A stretch of 6,983 bases of DNA, from assembly GCA_023336855.1 (NCBI GenBank), contig JAMBLK010000134.1, positions 1 to 6,983 of the forward strand, in the 5' to 3' direction. Position 1 is the stretch's first letter. Every line of letters starts with the position of its first letter. Shown here piece by piece: positions 1 to 6,253 of the stretch. Made by a program: the position numbers and the translations under genes. The notes beneath the pieces are model-generated. The model had not been told where the DNA came from. It did no database searches and saw nothing but the letters and a program-made list of their open reading frames with translations. The DNA comes from Actinomycetes bacterium (lineage in GTDB: Bacteria; Actinomycetota; Acidimicrobiia; Spongiisociales; UBA5794).

Positions 1-1274
1 GTGACGACACCGTCGCCACCGAAATTGTCGAACTCGACCTGCTTGATCCCGTCGTTGGTCCCGGCGAACGTCAACTCCGGATCAAGTGCGTCACCGTTGA
101 GACCGTCGGCGAGTTCGAGGTTCCACTTGCCCTTGTCCTCCGTGGCCCAGCGAAACCCGATCGTTCCCTTGGGCATACGCGGCCTGCCGGAGTTGGTATC
201 CCACCAGAGGAGCTTCCACTCGCTGTTCTCTGCATCCTCGTATTCGTCGATCAGGTCCGCACGAACGTACTTGCCCGGTCGCGACCCGTCGATCTCGACC
301 AGGAACGGCATGTCGGTGTACTGCTTCACGTAGTCCTGGAAGTACGGGACCTGGCGGTCGACGTAGCTCTCCTTGAGAATCACGTGGTTGACGGCCATCC
401 AGAATGCCGTGTCCTGACCCGGGTTCGAGGGAATCCACCAGTCGGCGTACTTGGCGACCTGGCTGAAGTCCGGGGCGAACACCGTCAGCTTGGCACCGGC
501 GTGCCGGACTTCGGAGATGAAGTGGCAGTCCGGGGTCCTTGTCATGTTGAGATTGGCACCCATCACGGCGACGAACCGGGAGTTGTACCAGTCGGCAGAC
601 TCGTGAACGTCGGTCTGCTCGCCCCAGATCTCGGGGGAGGCCGGAGGAAGGTCGCAGTACCAGTCGTAGAAGCTCAAGATCGTGCCACCCAGCAAGCTGA
701 GGAACCTGCTCCCGGCCGCGTAGCTGATCTGTGACATGGCGGGGATCGGGGAGAACCCGGCGACGCGGTCCGGGCCGTACGTCTTCGTGGTGTACACGAC
801 CGAAGCGGCCGCGATCTCGAGGGCCTCGTCCCACATCATGCGGCGGAACCCACCCTTGCCCCGGGCCGTCTGGATACGTTTCCGCTTCTTCGGATCGTTC
901 ATGATGGATTCCCAGGCATCGACGGGGTCGCCGTACACGGCCTTCGCCTCGCGGTAGAGGTCGATCAGGGCGCCACGGCCATATGGGAACTTCACCCGGA
1001 TGGGGCTGTAGAGGTACCACGAGTAGCTGATCCCGCGTTGGCAGCCGCGTGGTTCGTATGGGGGAAGGCCGTCTTCGAGCGCCGGGTAGTCGGTCGCCTG
1101 CAGCTCCCAGGTGACGATCCCGTCTTTGACGAAGACCTCCCAGCTACACGAACCCGTGCAGTTGACACCGTGAGTCGTTCGCACTCGCTTGTCGTGTTGG
1201 AAGCGGTTGCGGTAGAACTCTTCCCACTTCCGCTCGGCTGGAGCCTCGCTGTCCCGGATCCATTCCTTGGTCAT
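1..1274 (-). CDS. narG: Respiratory nitrate reductase alpha subunit NarG (or NxrA-like), N-terminal 424 residues, C-terminus beyond window
   Basis: Catalytic subunit of a membrane-bound nitrate reductase: reduces nitrate to nitrite at a molybdenum bis-MGD centre, working with NarH and NarI. The frame is open from the ATG at 1274 to the window edge, about the first third of a protein of roughly 1,240 residues. It aligns without gaps to remembered E. coli NarG from the N-terminal cluster through the Mo-ligand region, at a constant offset of 14 residues. His35, Cys39, Cys43 and Cys78 match the FS0 [4Fe-4S] ligands His49, Cys53, Cys57 and Cys92; Asp208 in YCDLPPASP matches the Mo ligand Asp222. 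Also conserved are GPDRVAGFSPIPAM (167-180) and GEQTD (218-222). The ATG overlaps the upstream cytochrome stop (ATGA) and has a TGAGGAG site six bases away. No RRxFLK-type Tat motif is seen, so the active site should face the cytoplasm. A Nitrobacter-type nitrite oxidoreductase (NxrA) belongs to the same family and cannot be excluded. Confidence 0.95.
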   Translation of the reverse strand, partial: MTKEWIRDSEAPAERKWEEFYRNRFQHDKRVRTTHGVNCTGSCSWEVFVKDGIVTWELQATDYPALEDGLPPYEPRGCQRGISYSWYLYSPIRVKFPYGRGALIDLYREAKAVYGDPVDAWESIMNDPKKRKRIQTARGKGGFRRMMWDEALEIAAASVVYTTKTYGPDRVAGFSPIPAMSQISYAAGSRFLSLLGGTILSFYDWYCDLPPASPEIWGEQTDVHESADWYNSRFVAVMGANLNMTRTPDCHFISEVRHAGAKLTVFAPDFSQVAKYADWWIPSNPGQDTAFWMAVNHVILKESYVDRQVPYFQDYVKQYTDMPFLVEIDGSRPGKYVRADLIDEYEDAENSEWKLLWWDTNSGRPRMPKGTIGFRWATEDKGKWNLELADGLNGDALDPELTFAGTNDGIKQVEFDNFGGDGVV

Positions 1275-2092
1275 CGTTGGCTCCTCAGTTGCTCTGCAAA
1301 TCCAGTTTTCCTGCTCCGTGGGGCAAGAAGCATCAAGGCGAAGAAGACGATCGCTCCGATGACGCCTCCCACAAGCATGAGGTCGACGGGGCTGCGGGAG
1401 ATCTCCGCGTTCGAGATCGAGTCGAAGTACGCAGCGAGGTCCGCTCGCTCCTGATCGGTGATCGGCGCTCCCACGAAGATCGGCTGCATTGTCGGCGACG
1501 GCGGATTGGCGAGCGCAGCCGCAACCGCGTCTGCTCCGCCGTAGCGCACGGACAGATCGGTGAGGTCCGGTCCGAGCGTGCCGCCGCTGAGACCCTGATA
1601 GCTCGCAGCCGTATGGCATCCAACGCACGCCGGTCCTGCGTTCTCGAGACGGTTGGCGCCCAGGAAGACCGCTTCTCCTGTTGCGGCGTCCCCGGGTTCG
1701 AGGGTTTCGCCGTCCCCTGCAGCCTCGAAGACATCGGCCTGGATATACGCGGTCACAGCATCGATCTCGGCGTCCGAGAGACTGGCGAATGGCGGCATGA
1801 CGCCGTCATAGGTCTCGCCGAGAACCTCGATGGGTCCGCTCAGGCCTCCGGTGACGACCGTCTTCACGTACGCAGCGTCTTGTACGTTTGGATTGCCCGA
1901 AAGAGGAGGGAACGAACCCGGAATGCCGAGTCCGTCCGGCTGGTGACACGATGAGCAGTTGGTCGTGTAGACCACCTGACCCTCGTCTTCTGCCTGTGCT
2001 CTGGCCAGACCGGGGAGCAACACGATCGTCGCTACCACCAGCAGGCTCAAGACGATCCCTGCCGTCGAAAACAGCCGCACCGCTCGGTTCAT
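1271..2092 (-). CDS. Membrane-anchored diheme cytochrome c, NarC-like
   Basis: A 273-residue exported cytochrome c, probably carrying electrons to or from the nitrate reductase on the outer side of the membrane. Residues 1-34 form a signal peptide: MNRAVR, a hydrophobic stretch at about 11-30, then an Ala-x-Ala region near 30-34. Two heme attachment motifs follow, CSSCH (46-50) and CVGCH (156-160), each opening a class I cytochrome c domain. Likely distal Met ligands are Met99 (GVMPPF) and Met202 (TMQPIF). A C-terminal transmembrane helix (about 236-256) precedes a basic tail, RSRKTGF. The start at 2092 is preferred over an in-frame start at 2236 because it has a good ribosome site, begins at the signal peptide and avoids overlapping the regulator gene. 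The stop overlaps narG by 4 bases. In Thermus a diheme cytochrome gene, narC, opens the nar operon; Nitrobacter nxr clusters also carry a cytochrome c gene ahead of nxrA. Calling it NarC-like rests on heme count and position, not on sequence comparison. Confidence 0.9.
   Translation of the reverse strand: MNRAVRLFSTAGIVLSLLVVATIVLLPGLARAQAEDEGQVVYTTNCSSCHQPDGLGIPGSFPPLSGNPNVQDAAYVKTVVTGGLSGPIEVLGETYDGVMPPFASLSDAEIDAVTAYIQADVFEAAGDGETLEPGDAATGEAVFLGANRLENAGPACVGCHTAASYQGLSGGTLGPDLTDLSVRYGGADAVAAALANPPSPTMQPIFVGAPITDQERADLAAYFDSISNAEISRSPVDLMLVGGVIGAIVFFALMLLAPRSRKTGFAEQLRSQR
1281..1287 (-). promoter_or_regulatory. Ribosome binding site of narG
   Basis: TGAGGAG on the minus strand, six bases before the narG ATG and inside the last codons of the cytochrome gene. 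Together with the ATGA overlap it fixes the narG start and points to translational coupling. Confidence 0.8.
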
Positions 2093-2177
2093 GCGGTCTT
2101 CCTTCTCTCTTCGCTCGATGTCTGATGCTTGACTTGTTGGCTCGCTGTGGCGTCTTTCCGAACCTTCGATGACGGGG
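2093..2177 (-). other. Gap between regulator and cytochrome gene
   Basis: 85 bases separate the regulator stop from the cytochrome start. Apart from the ribosome site I see no convincing promoter, terminator hairpin or FNR box (TTGAT-N4-ATCAA), so read-through from the regulator promoter is the simplest reading. Confidence 0.4.
2098..2105 (-). promoter_or_regulatory. Ribosome binding site of the diheme cytochrome gene
   Basis: GAAGGAAG on the minus strand, five bases before the ATG at 2092. It supports this start over the longer frame beginning at 2236. Confidence 0.7.
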
Positions 2178-2690
2178 TCACGTGCGCGTATCTCCATCGG
2201 TCGTGGTCTTCGGTCGTCGCGGCGTCGGGATGACATGTGGCGGCATGCCCTCCGGCAGCACGTACCTGCCGTCGGCGATCTGGGCGCAATGCAGTGACAG
2301 TTCGCCGAACGTCGTCTGTGAAAGATGCTCGGTCAAGGCGGTCAAGGCGCGGTTCCACGGCACGTGTACCGGGCAGGACGTTTCCCAGTCACATGGGCCA
2401 CCCCTCAACACGCATTGATCGATGTGGATGGGCCCTTCGGCGGCTTCGACGACTGCAAGAAGGGTGATGTCGCCGGCAGGTCTGGCGAGGAGATAGCCAC
2501 CGGTCGGTCCTGCTTCGGCGGTGAGAATGCCGTGATCGACGAGGTTGGCGAGGATCTGCGGCAAATAGCGAGACGGGATGTCCATCTCCTCGGCGATCTC
2601 GCGGGACTTCCTGCGAACCCCGTTGTGATTGGAGATATCGAGTACTGCCCGTACCGAGTAGTCGCCCTTGCGTCCGAGTGTGGCCTGCAC
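2178..2690 (-). CDS. Rrf2-family transcriptional regulator, Fe-S type (IscR/NsrR-like)
   Basis: A 170-residue Rrf2 regulator: DNA-binding winged helix with a probable Fe-S sensor. The N-terminus (RKGDYSVRAV), the helix-turn-helix region (about 28-53, IAEEMDIPSRYLPQIL) and the wing (GPTGGYLLARP, 61-71) are typical. Cys93, Cys100 and Cys106 lie between the wing and the long dimerisation helix, spaced x6 and x5. His109, three residues after the last Cys, corresponds to the fourth cluster ligand of E. coli IscR (Cys104 and His107). The cluster family includes IscR (Fe-S status), NsrR (nitric oxide) and RsrR (redox). Next to nitrate genes an NO- or redox-responsive role is the best guess, but the ligand cannot be read from sequence. 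The start is GTG, with AAGG eight bases upstream. It lies 85 bases upstream of the cytochrome gene on the same strand, so it may co-transcribe with cytochrome-narG, and it is divergent from narK1. The C-terminal tail after about 145 is Pro/Thr/Arg-rich. Confidence 0.9.
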   Translation of the reverse strand: MQATLGRKGDYSVRAVLDISNHNGVRRKSREIAEEMDIPSRYLPQILANLVDHGILTAEAGPTGGYLLARPAGDITLLAVVEAAEGPIHIDQCVLRGGPCDWETSCPVHVPWNRALTALTEHLSQTTFGELSLHCAQIADGRYVLPEGMPPHVIPTPRRPKTTTDGDTRT

Positions 2691-2703
2691 AATGGATACC
2701 TTA

Positions 2704-2721
2704 GCACTGAACGTTTAGCGC
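2704..2721. promoter_or_regulatory. Candidate operator, imperfect 18-base inverted repeat
   Basis: GCACTGAACGTTTAGCGC is an even palindrome centred in AACGTT, with 7 of 9 arm positions complementary. It begins 13 bases upstream of the regulator GTG and ends five bases before the candidate -35 of narK1, a suitable place for autoregulation and for control of the divergent transporters. The core ACGTTT recurs 19 bases away (2730-2735) next to a weaker half-symmetry. Binding by the adjacent Rrf2 protein is inferred from position alone. Confidence 0.4.
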
Positions 2722-2726
2722 CACAG

Positions 2727-2754
2727 TTGACGTTTGCTACCTCATCCGTACAAA
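2727..2754 (+). promoter_or_regulatory. Candidate promoter of narK1-narK2
   Basis: TTGACG (2727-2732, five of six to the -35 consensus), a 16-base spacer, then TACAAA (2749-2754, four of six to the -10 consensus). Transcription would begin near 2761, leaving a leader of about 65 bases before the narK1 ATG. Called by eye only. Confidence 0.4.
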
Positions 2755-2812
2755 CTAGGCCGCGCGCACGCTGGTGTCGGGAAGGGCACCGGCTGAGAGA
2801 GACTCTGGCTTC

Positions 2813-2821
2813 GAGGAGAGG
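2813..2821 (+). promoter_or_regulatory. Ribosome binding site of narK1
   Basis: GAGGAGAGG ends five bases before the ATG at 2827 and supports that start. Confidence 0.7.
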
Positions 2822-2826
2822 GACAC

Positions 2827-4443
2827 ATGAACCAGGACGGTCAGTCGTCGTCCACCGGCGAGGTACCGCCGAAGCTGCTCGATTTCAGTCAGGAACGGAT
2901 TCGGACACTCCACTACACGTGGATAGCGTTCTTCATGACGTTCTACGTCTGGTTCAACCTGGCGCCGCTCGCGACCACCATGTTGGATACGGTCGGGTGG
3001 CTCACCGATGAGCATGTGAAGATCCTGCTGATCGCGAACGTGGCGTTGACGATCCCGGCACGCATCATCGTCGGGGCCCTCATCGACCGCTACGGCTCTC
3101 GCGTGGTGTTCTCCGGGTTGATGATCGTGATGGCGATTCCCGCCGTGGCGTTCGCGTTCGGGAACACGTTCATGCAGTTGCTGATCGCTCGCCTCGTGCT
3201 CAGCTCGGTTGGAGCGGGTTTCGTCATCGGGATCAAGATGGTTGCCCAGTGGTTCCCGCCGAAGTACATCGGAAGGGCCGAGGGGTTCTACGCAGGATGG
3301 GGGAACTTCGGATCCGCCTTCGCCGCGATGACGCTGCCCTGGTTCGCCATCAGCTTCCTGGGCGACTGGCTCGGCCTCGGTGCCGACGCTTGGCGCTATG
3401 CAATGGCCATCAATGGGTTGGTCATGGGCGTCTACGGCGTCATGTACTACTTCCTGGTCCGGGACGTCCCGGAAGGCGAACACCTCCACAAGTCGAAGAA
3501 GACGGAACCGATGATGGTCACCTCCTACGGGGATCTCATCATGTACCTCGTCATGTCGTTCCCCCTCGTTGGGGCGCTCATGGTGTTGGCGTGGAGGGTC
3601 GGAGGAGTTGAGCTCGATGGCAGTCCGGTTCTTTCGCAGACGGCCTTGTGGGTTATCTACGGCGTGCTGTTCCTCTTCTACGTCGCGCACGTCATCAAGA
3701 CGTTGCAGATCAATCTGCCGTACCTGCGAGCCGGTGTCCCCGAGGACGAGAAGTACCACTGGGGGAGTGTCGCAGCACTGAACACCACGTACTTCGCCAA
3801 CTTCGGCGCGGAGTTGGCGGTGGTCTCGATGCTCCCCGCTTTCTACGAGATGGTCTTCGAGCCCCTGACGAACGACTCCGGCGTCTCGATCGTGACACCC
3901 ACGGTCGCTGGGGTCGTCGCTGCTTCGTTTGCCTTTGTGAATCTCGGGGCCCGCCCGCTTGGCGGCTACATCTCCGACCGCATGTCGAACCGAAAACGGA
4001 CGATGCTGACCTACATGATCGGAATCTCGATCGGGTTCCTACTGATGGGATTCATCGGGAAGTGGAGCGGCTTGGTCGACTCCGACGGCATCAAGGAAGT
4101 CGTGCCGACCTTCGACGGGATCTGGTGGCTGGTCGTAGCCGTCATGTTCACCGTGATCGCATCAGTGTTCGTCCAGGGCGCAGAGGGCGCCACGTTCGCC
4201 GTCATCCCCATGATCAACCATCGGATGACTGGACAGATCGCAGGTATGGCGGGTGCGTACGGAAACGTCGGGGCCGTCATCTACCTCGTGCTGTTCTCGC
4301 TCGTCGATTCCAAGACGTTCTTCTTCATCCTGGCGGGCGGAGCGCTCGTCAGCTTCGTCATAACCCTGTTCATGCTCGAGGAGCCGAAAGGTGCGTTCGA
4401 GGGACAGTTCGCTCACGACGCAGAGGGAAACCTGGAGGCATAG
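2827..4443 (+). CDS. narK1: NarK1-type nitrate/nitrite transporter (MFS, NNP family)
   Basis: A 538-residue inner-membrane transporter of the nitrate/nitrite porter family. The two family glycine motifs are present: AGWGNFG (156-162) and GAYGNVG (476-482). So are the two substrate-binding arginines, Arg79 (IPARIIVGALIDR, helix 2) and Arg376 (NLGARPLGG, helix 8), which correspond to Arg89 and Arg305 of E. coli NarK. The first helix (FFMTFYVWFNLAPL) and the GWGN motif place it nearer NarK1/NasA/NRT2-type proton-nitrate symporters than E. coli NarK; the symport mechanism is inferred from that type. It is longer than 12-helix NarK proteins because the central loop carries two extra hydrophobic segments (about 236-256 and 272-292), giving about 14 helices. 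It is first in a two-gene transporter unit, 71 bases before narK2 and divergent from the Rrf2 regulator. Its likely task is to bring nitrate to the cytoplasmic active site of NarG. Confidence 0.92.
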   Translation: MNQDGQSSSTGEVPPKLLDFSQERIRTLHYTWIAFFMTFYVWFNLAPLATTMLDTVGWLTDEHVKILLIANVALTIPARIIVGALIDRYGSRVVFSGLMIVMAIPAVAFAFGNTFMQLLIARLVLSSVGAGFVIGIKMVAQWFPPKYIGRAEGFYAGWGNFGSAFAAMTLPWFAISFLGDWLGLGADAWRYAMAINGLVMGVYGVMYYFLVRDVPEGEHLHKSKKTEPMMVTSYGDLIMYLVMSFPLVGALMVLAWRVGGVELDGSPVLSQTALWVIYGVLFLFYVAHVIKTLQINLPYLRAGVPEDEKYHWGSVAALNTTYFANFGAELAVVSMLPAFYEMVFEPLTNDSGVSIVTPTVAGVVAASFAFVNLGARPLGGYISDRMSNRKRTMLTYMIGISIGFLLMGFIGKWSGLVDSDGIKEVVPTFDGIWWLVVAVMFTVIASVFVQGAEGATFAVIPMINHRMTGQIAGMAGAYGNVGAVIYLVLFSLVDSKTFFFILAGGALVSFVITLFMLEEPKGAFEGQFAHDAEGNLEA

Positions 4444-4500
4444 GGAACGCTACGTAGAGGACCCGAACTGAGCCAGCAAGGCAGAGACCGCACCGAGATC

Positions 4501-4507
4501 GGAGAGG
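4501..4507 (+). promoter_or_regulatory. Ribosome binding site of narK2
   Basis: GGAGAGG, seven bases before the ATG at 4515. The 71-base gap between the transporter genes otherwise holds only a short CTACGTAG palindrome (4450-4457) of no clear meaning. Confidence 0.65.
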
Positions 4508-4514
4508 AACACGA

Positions 4515-6113
4515 ATGGCCGACATCTACGAGTGGGACGTTGAAGACGAGTCTTTCTGGGAGAGCACGGGCAGCAAAGTAGCGAAGCGGAACCTCTGGAT
4601 CTCGATCCCGAGCCTTCTCGTCGGCTTTGCGGTATGGCTCTACTGGGGAATCATCACCGTCCAGATGCTCAACCTGGGGTTCCCGTTCACAACGGGTGAG
4701 CTCTTCACGTTGTCCGCGATAGCGGGACTGACGGGTGCGACGCTCCGGATACCGAGCAGTTTCCTGATCCGTATCGCGGGCGGGCGAAACACGATCTTCT
4801 TCACAACCGCTCTCCTGATGATCCCGGCTGCGGGAACGGGGTTCGCGCTCATGTCGCAGGACACACCGCTCTGGGTGTTCCAGGGGCTCGCCGTCCTTTC
4901 CGGTCTCGGCGGCGGTAACTTTGCATCGTCGATGTCCAACATCAGCTTCTTCTACCCGAAGAAGAAGCAGGGTCTGGCGCTCGGTCTCAACGCCGGCCTG
5001 GGCAACGCGGGCGTGACGACGATGCAGGTCCTCATCCCTCTCGTGATGACCGTCGGCGTCGTCGGTGCAGGTCTCACACTTGAGAAGACCTCCGGTTGGA
5101 TCTTCGGGAAGATCCCGGCAGGAACGACGACCTGGATCCAGAACGCAGGGTTCGTCTGGCTCATCTTCCTTGTGCCGCTTGCCTTCCTGGCTTGGTTCAA
5201 GATGGACAACCTCCGGGCCGACCACGTGTCTCCGAACATCAGTGGTCCGCTCGGTTCGTTTGCGAAGATCAGCGGCATGCTGGGCTTGGCTTTCATCCCC
5301 GCCATCGCCGGTCTCTTCATCATCCTCCCTTCTCCAACGGGGCTTGGTCTCTCATGGGCGAAGTACCCGACGATCATCCTGGTGATCGTCGCGACCGTGT
5401 TCCTCCTCAAACTGTTGAAGGGCGACATCAAGCCGAACCTGGAGCGTCAGTTCAAGGTCTTCAACAACAAACACACGTGGATCATGAGCGTCATCTACAC
5501 GATGACGTTCGGGAGCTTCATCGGGTATGCCGCAGGGTTCGCGCTCGCGATCAAGGTGATCTTCGGCTTCCAGCACGTGATGGTCGACGGTGTGATGACT
5601 CACGACCTGGTGAACCCGAACGGACCATCGGCGCTCACGTTCGCCTGGATGGGGCCGTTCATCGGCGCGTTCATACGCCCGGTTGGTGGTTGGGTCGCGG
5701 ACAAGGTCGGAGGAGCGAAGGTGACCCAGTGGGTGGCGGTCTCGATGATCGCTAGTGCGCTCGGTGTCGCGTACTTCATGAAACAGGCGTACCAGTCGGC
5801 GACACCGGAGGACTACTTCCTTCCGTTCTTCCTGTTGTTCCTCGTCCTGTTCGCCGCCACCGGTGTCGGCAACGGATCAACGTTCCGCACGATCGCCATC
5901 GTGTTCGATCAGGAGCAGGCAGGGCCGGTCCTCGGCTGGACCTCGGCCGTCGCGGCATACGGGGCCTTCGTCGTTCCCTCGGAGTTCGGTGCGCAGATCA
6001 AGAACGCGACCCCGGAGTACGCGCTCTACGCGTTCGCTGCGTTCTATGTGATCTGCCTGATCTTGAACTGGTGGTACTACCTGGGCCCCAAAGCCGAGTA
6101 CCAGAACCCGTGA
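4515..6113 (+). CDS. narK2: NarK2-type nitrate/nitrite antiporter (E. coli NarK/NarU-like, MFS)
   Basis: A 532-residue inner-membrane transporter closely resembling E. coli NarK. Shared stretches include the N-terminal FW...RNLWIS segment (14-30), FPFTT-LF (57-64), GATLRIPSSF (74-83), NFASSMSNISFFYPK (135-149), GLGNAG (161-166), HTWIMS (320-325), FGSFIGYAAGFA (332-343), GPFIGAFIRPVGG (380-392) and GVGNGSTF (450-457). Arg78 and Arg388 match the substrate-binding Arg89 and Arg305. NarK of this type exchanges external nitrate for internal nitrite, avoiding nitrite build-up during nitrate respiration. It is about 70 residues longer than E. coli NarK (463): about 24 residues are added between helices 5 and 6 (184-207), and two extra hydrophobic segments (about 253-272 and 284-300) sit in the central loop. 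The ATG follows a GGAGAGG site. It is probably co-transcribed with narK1, since I see no terminator between them. Confidence 0.95.
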   Translation: MADIYEWDVEDESFWESTGSKVAKRNLWISIPSLLVGFAVWLYWGIITVQMLNLGFPFTTGELFTLSAIAGLTGATLRIPSSFLIRIAGGRNTIFFTTALLMIPAAGTGFALMSQDTPLWVFQGLAVLSGLGGGNFASSMSNISFFYPKKKQGLALGLNAGLGNAGVTTMQVLIPLVMTVGVVGAGLTLEKTSGWIFGKIPAGTTTWIQNAGFVWLIFLVPLAFLAWFKMDNLRADHVSPNISGPLGSFAKISGMLGLAFIPAIAGLFIILPSPTGLGLSWAKYPTIILVIVATVFLLKLLKGDIKPNLERQFKVFNNKHTWIMSVIYTMTFGSFIGYAAGFALAIKVIFGFQHVMVDGVMTHDLVNPNGPSALTFAWMGPFIGAFIRPVGGWVADKVGGAKVTQWVAVSMIASALGVAYFMKQAYQSATPEDYFLPFFLLFLVLFAATGVGNGSTFRTIAIVFDQEQAGPVLGWTSAVAAYGAFVVPSEFGAQIKNATPEYALYAFAAFYVICLILNWWYYLGPKAEYQNP

Positions 6114-6155
6114 GGGCGCTTCGAAGATGAGCGGGGTTGGCTAGAACCGAGGAAA

Positions 6156-6187
6156 AATAGGGCAGTAGTACGTACTACTGCCCTATT
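6156..6187 (-). terminator. Perfect 32-base palindrome, probable terminator for osmC and perhaps bidirectional
   Basis: Sixteen-base arms (AATAGGGCAGTAGTAC and its exact complement) meet with no spacer. As RNA the central ACGT would be the loop of a stem of about 14 pairs. On the minus strand the arm runs into five T residues (complement of the A run 6153-6157), the form of an intrinsic terminator for the osmC transcript, whose gene ends 66 bases earlier. On the plus strand it is followed by CCGCGG, not a T run, so termination of narK2 would be weaker. The site lies in the 140-base gap between convergent genes. Confidence 0.75.
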
Positions 6188-6253
6188 CCGCGGCTCCGTC
6201 ATCTATGTGAAGTGCGCGCGATCGTCGCTGTGTACTCGCGGCCTATGCCGCGG

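Noticed and set aside
91..1020. Minus-strand open frame of 309 codons
   Set aside because: It is a shadow of narG in another frame on the same strand. Its product is rich in Arg, Pro and Gly with no family match, while the overlapping frame matches NarG residue by residue.
1277..1954. Plus-strand open frame of 225 codons opposite the cytochrome gene
   Set aside because: Antisense shadow; the minus strand has two heme motifs, a signal peptide and a membrane anchor.
2093..2236. Longer N-terminus for the diheme cytochrome, starting at 2236
   Set aside because: The added 48 residues are charged, precede a proper signal peptide and overlap the regulator gene; the start at 2092 has a better ribosome site.
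2691..2826. FNR-type or NarL-type control sites in the divergent region
   Set aside because: I looked for TTGAT-N4-ATCAA and saw no good match. NarL heptamers are too degenerate to call by eye.
2755..3759. Minus-strand open frame of 334 codons opposite narK1
   Set aside because: Antisense shadow in GC-rich coding DNA. Its product is His/Asp/Arg/Glu-rich and low in hydrophobic residues, and it covers the narK1 promoter region.
3648..4457. Plus-strand open frame of 269 codons within narK1
   Set aside because: Out-of-frame shadow, Arg-rich. The NarK1 frame continues through it with the second glycine motif and substrate arginine intact, so no frameshift is needed.
4413..5225. Minus-strand open frame of 270 codons opposite narK2
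   Set aside because: Same charged shadow composition; the plus strand encodes an unmistakable NarK.
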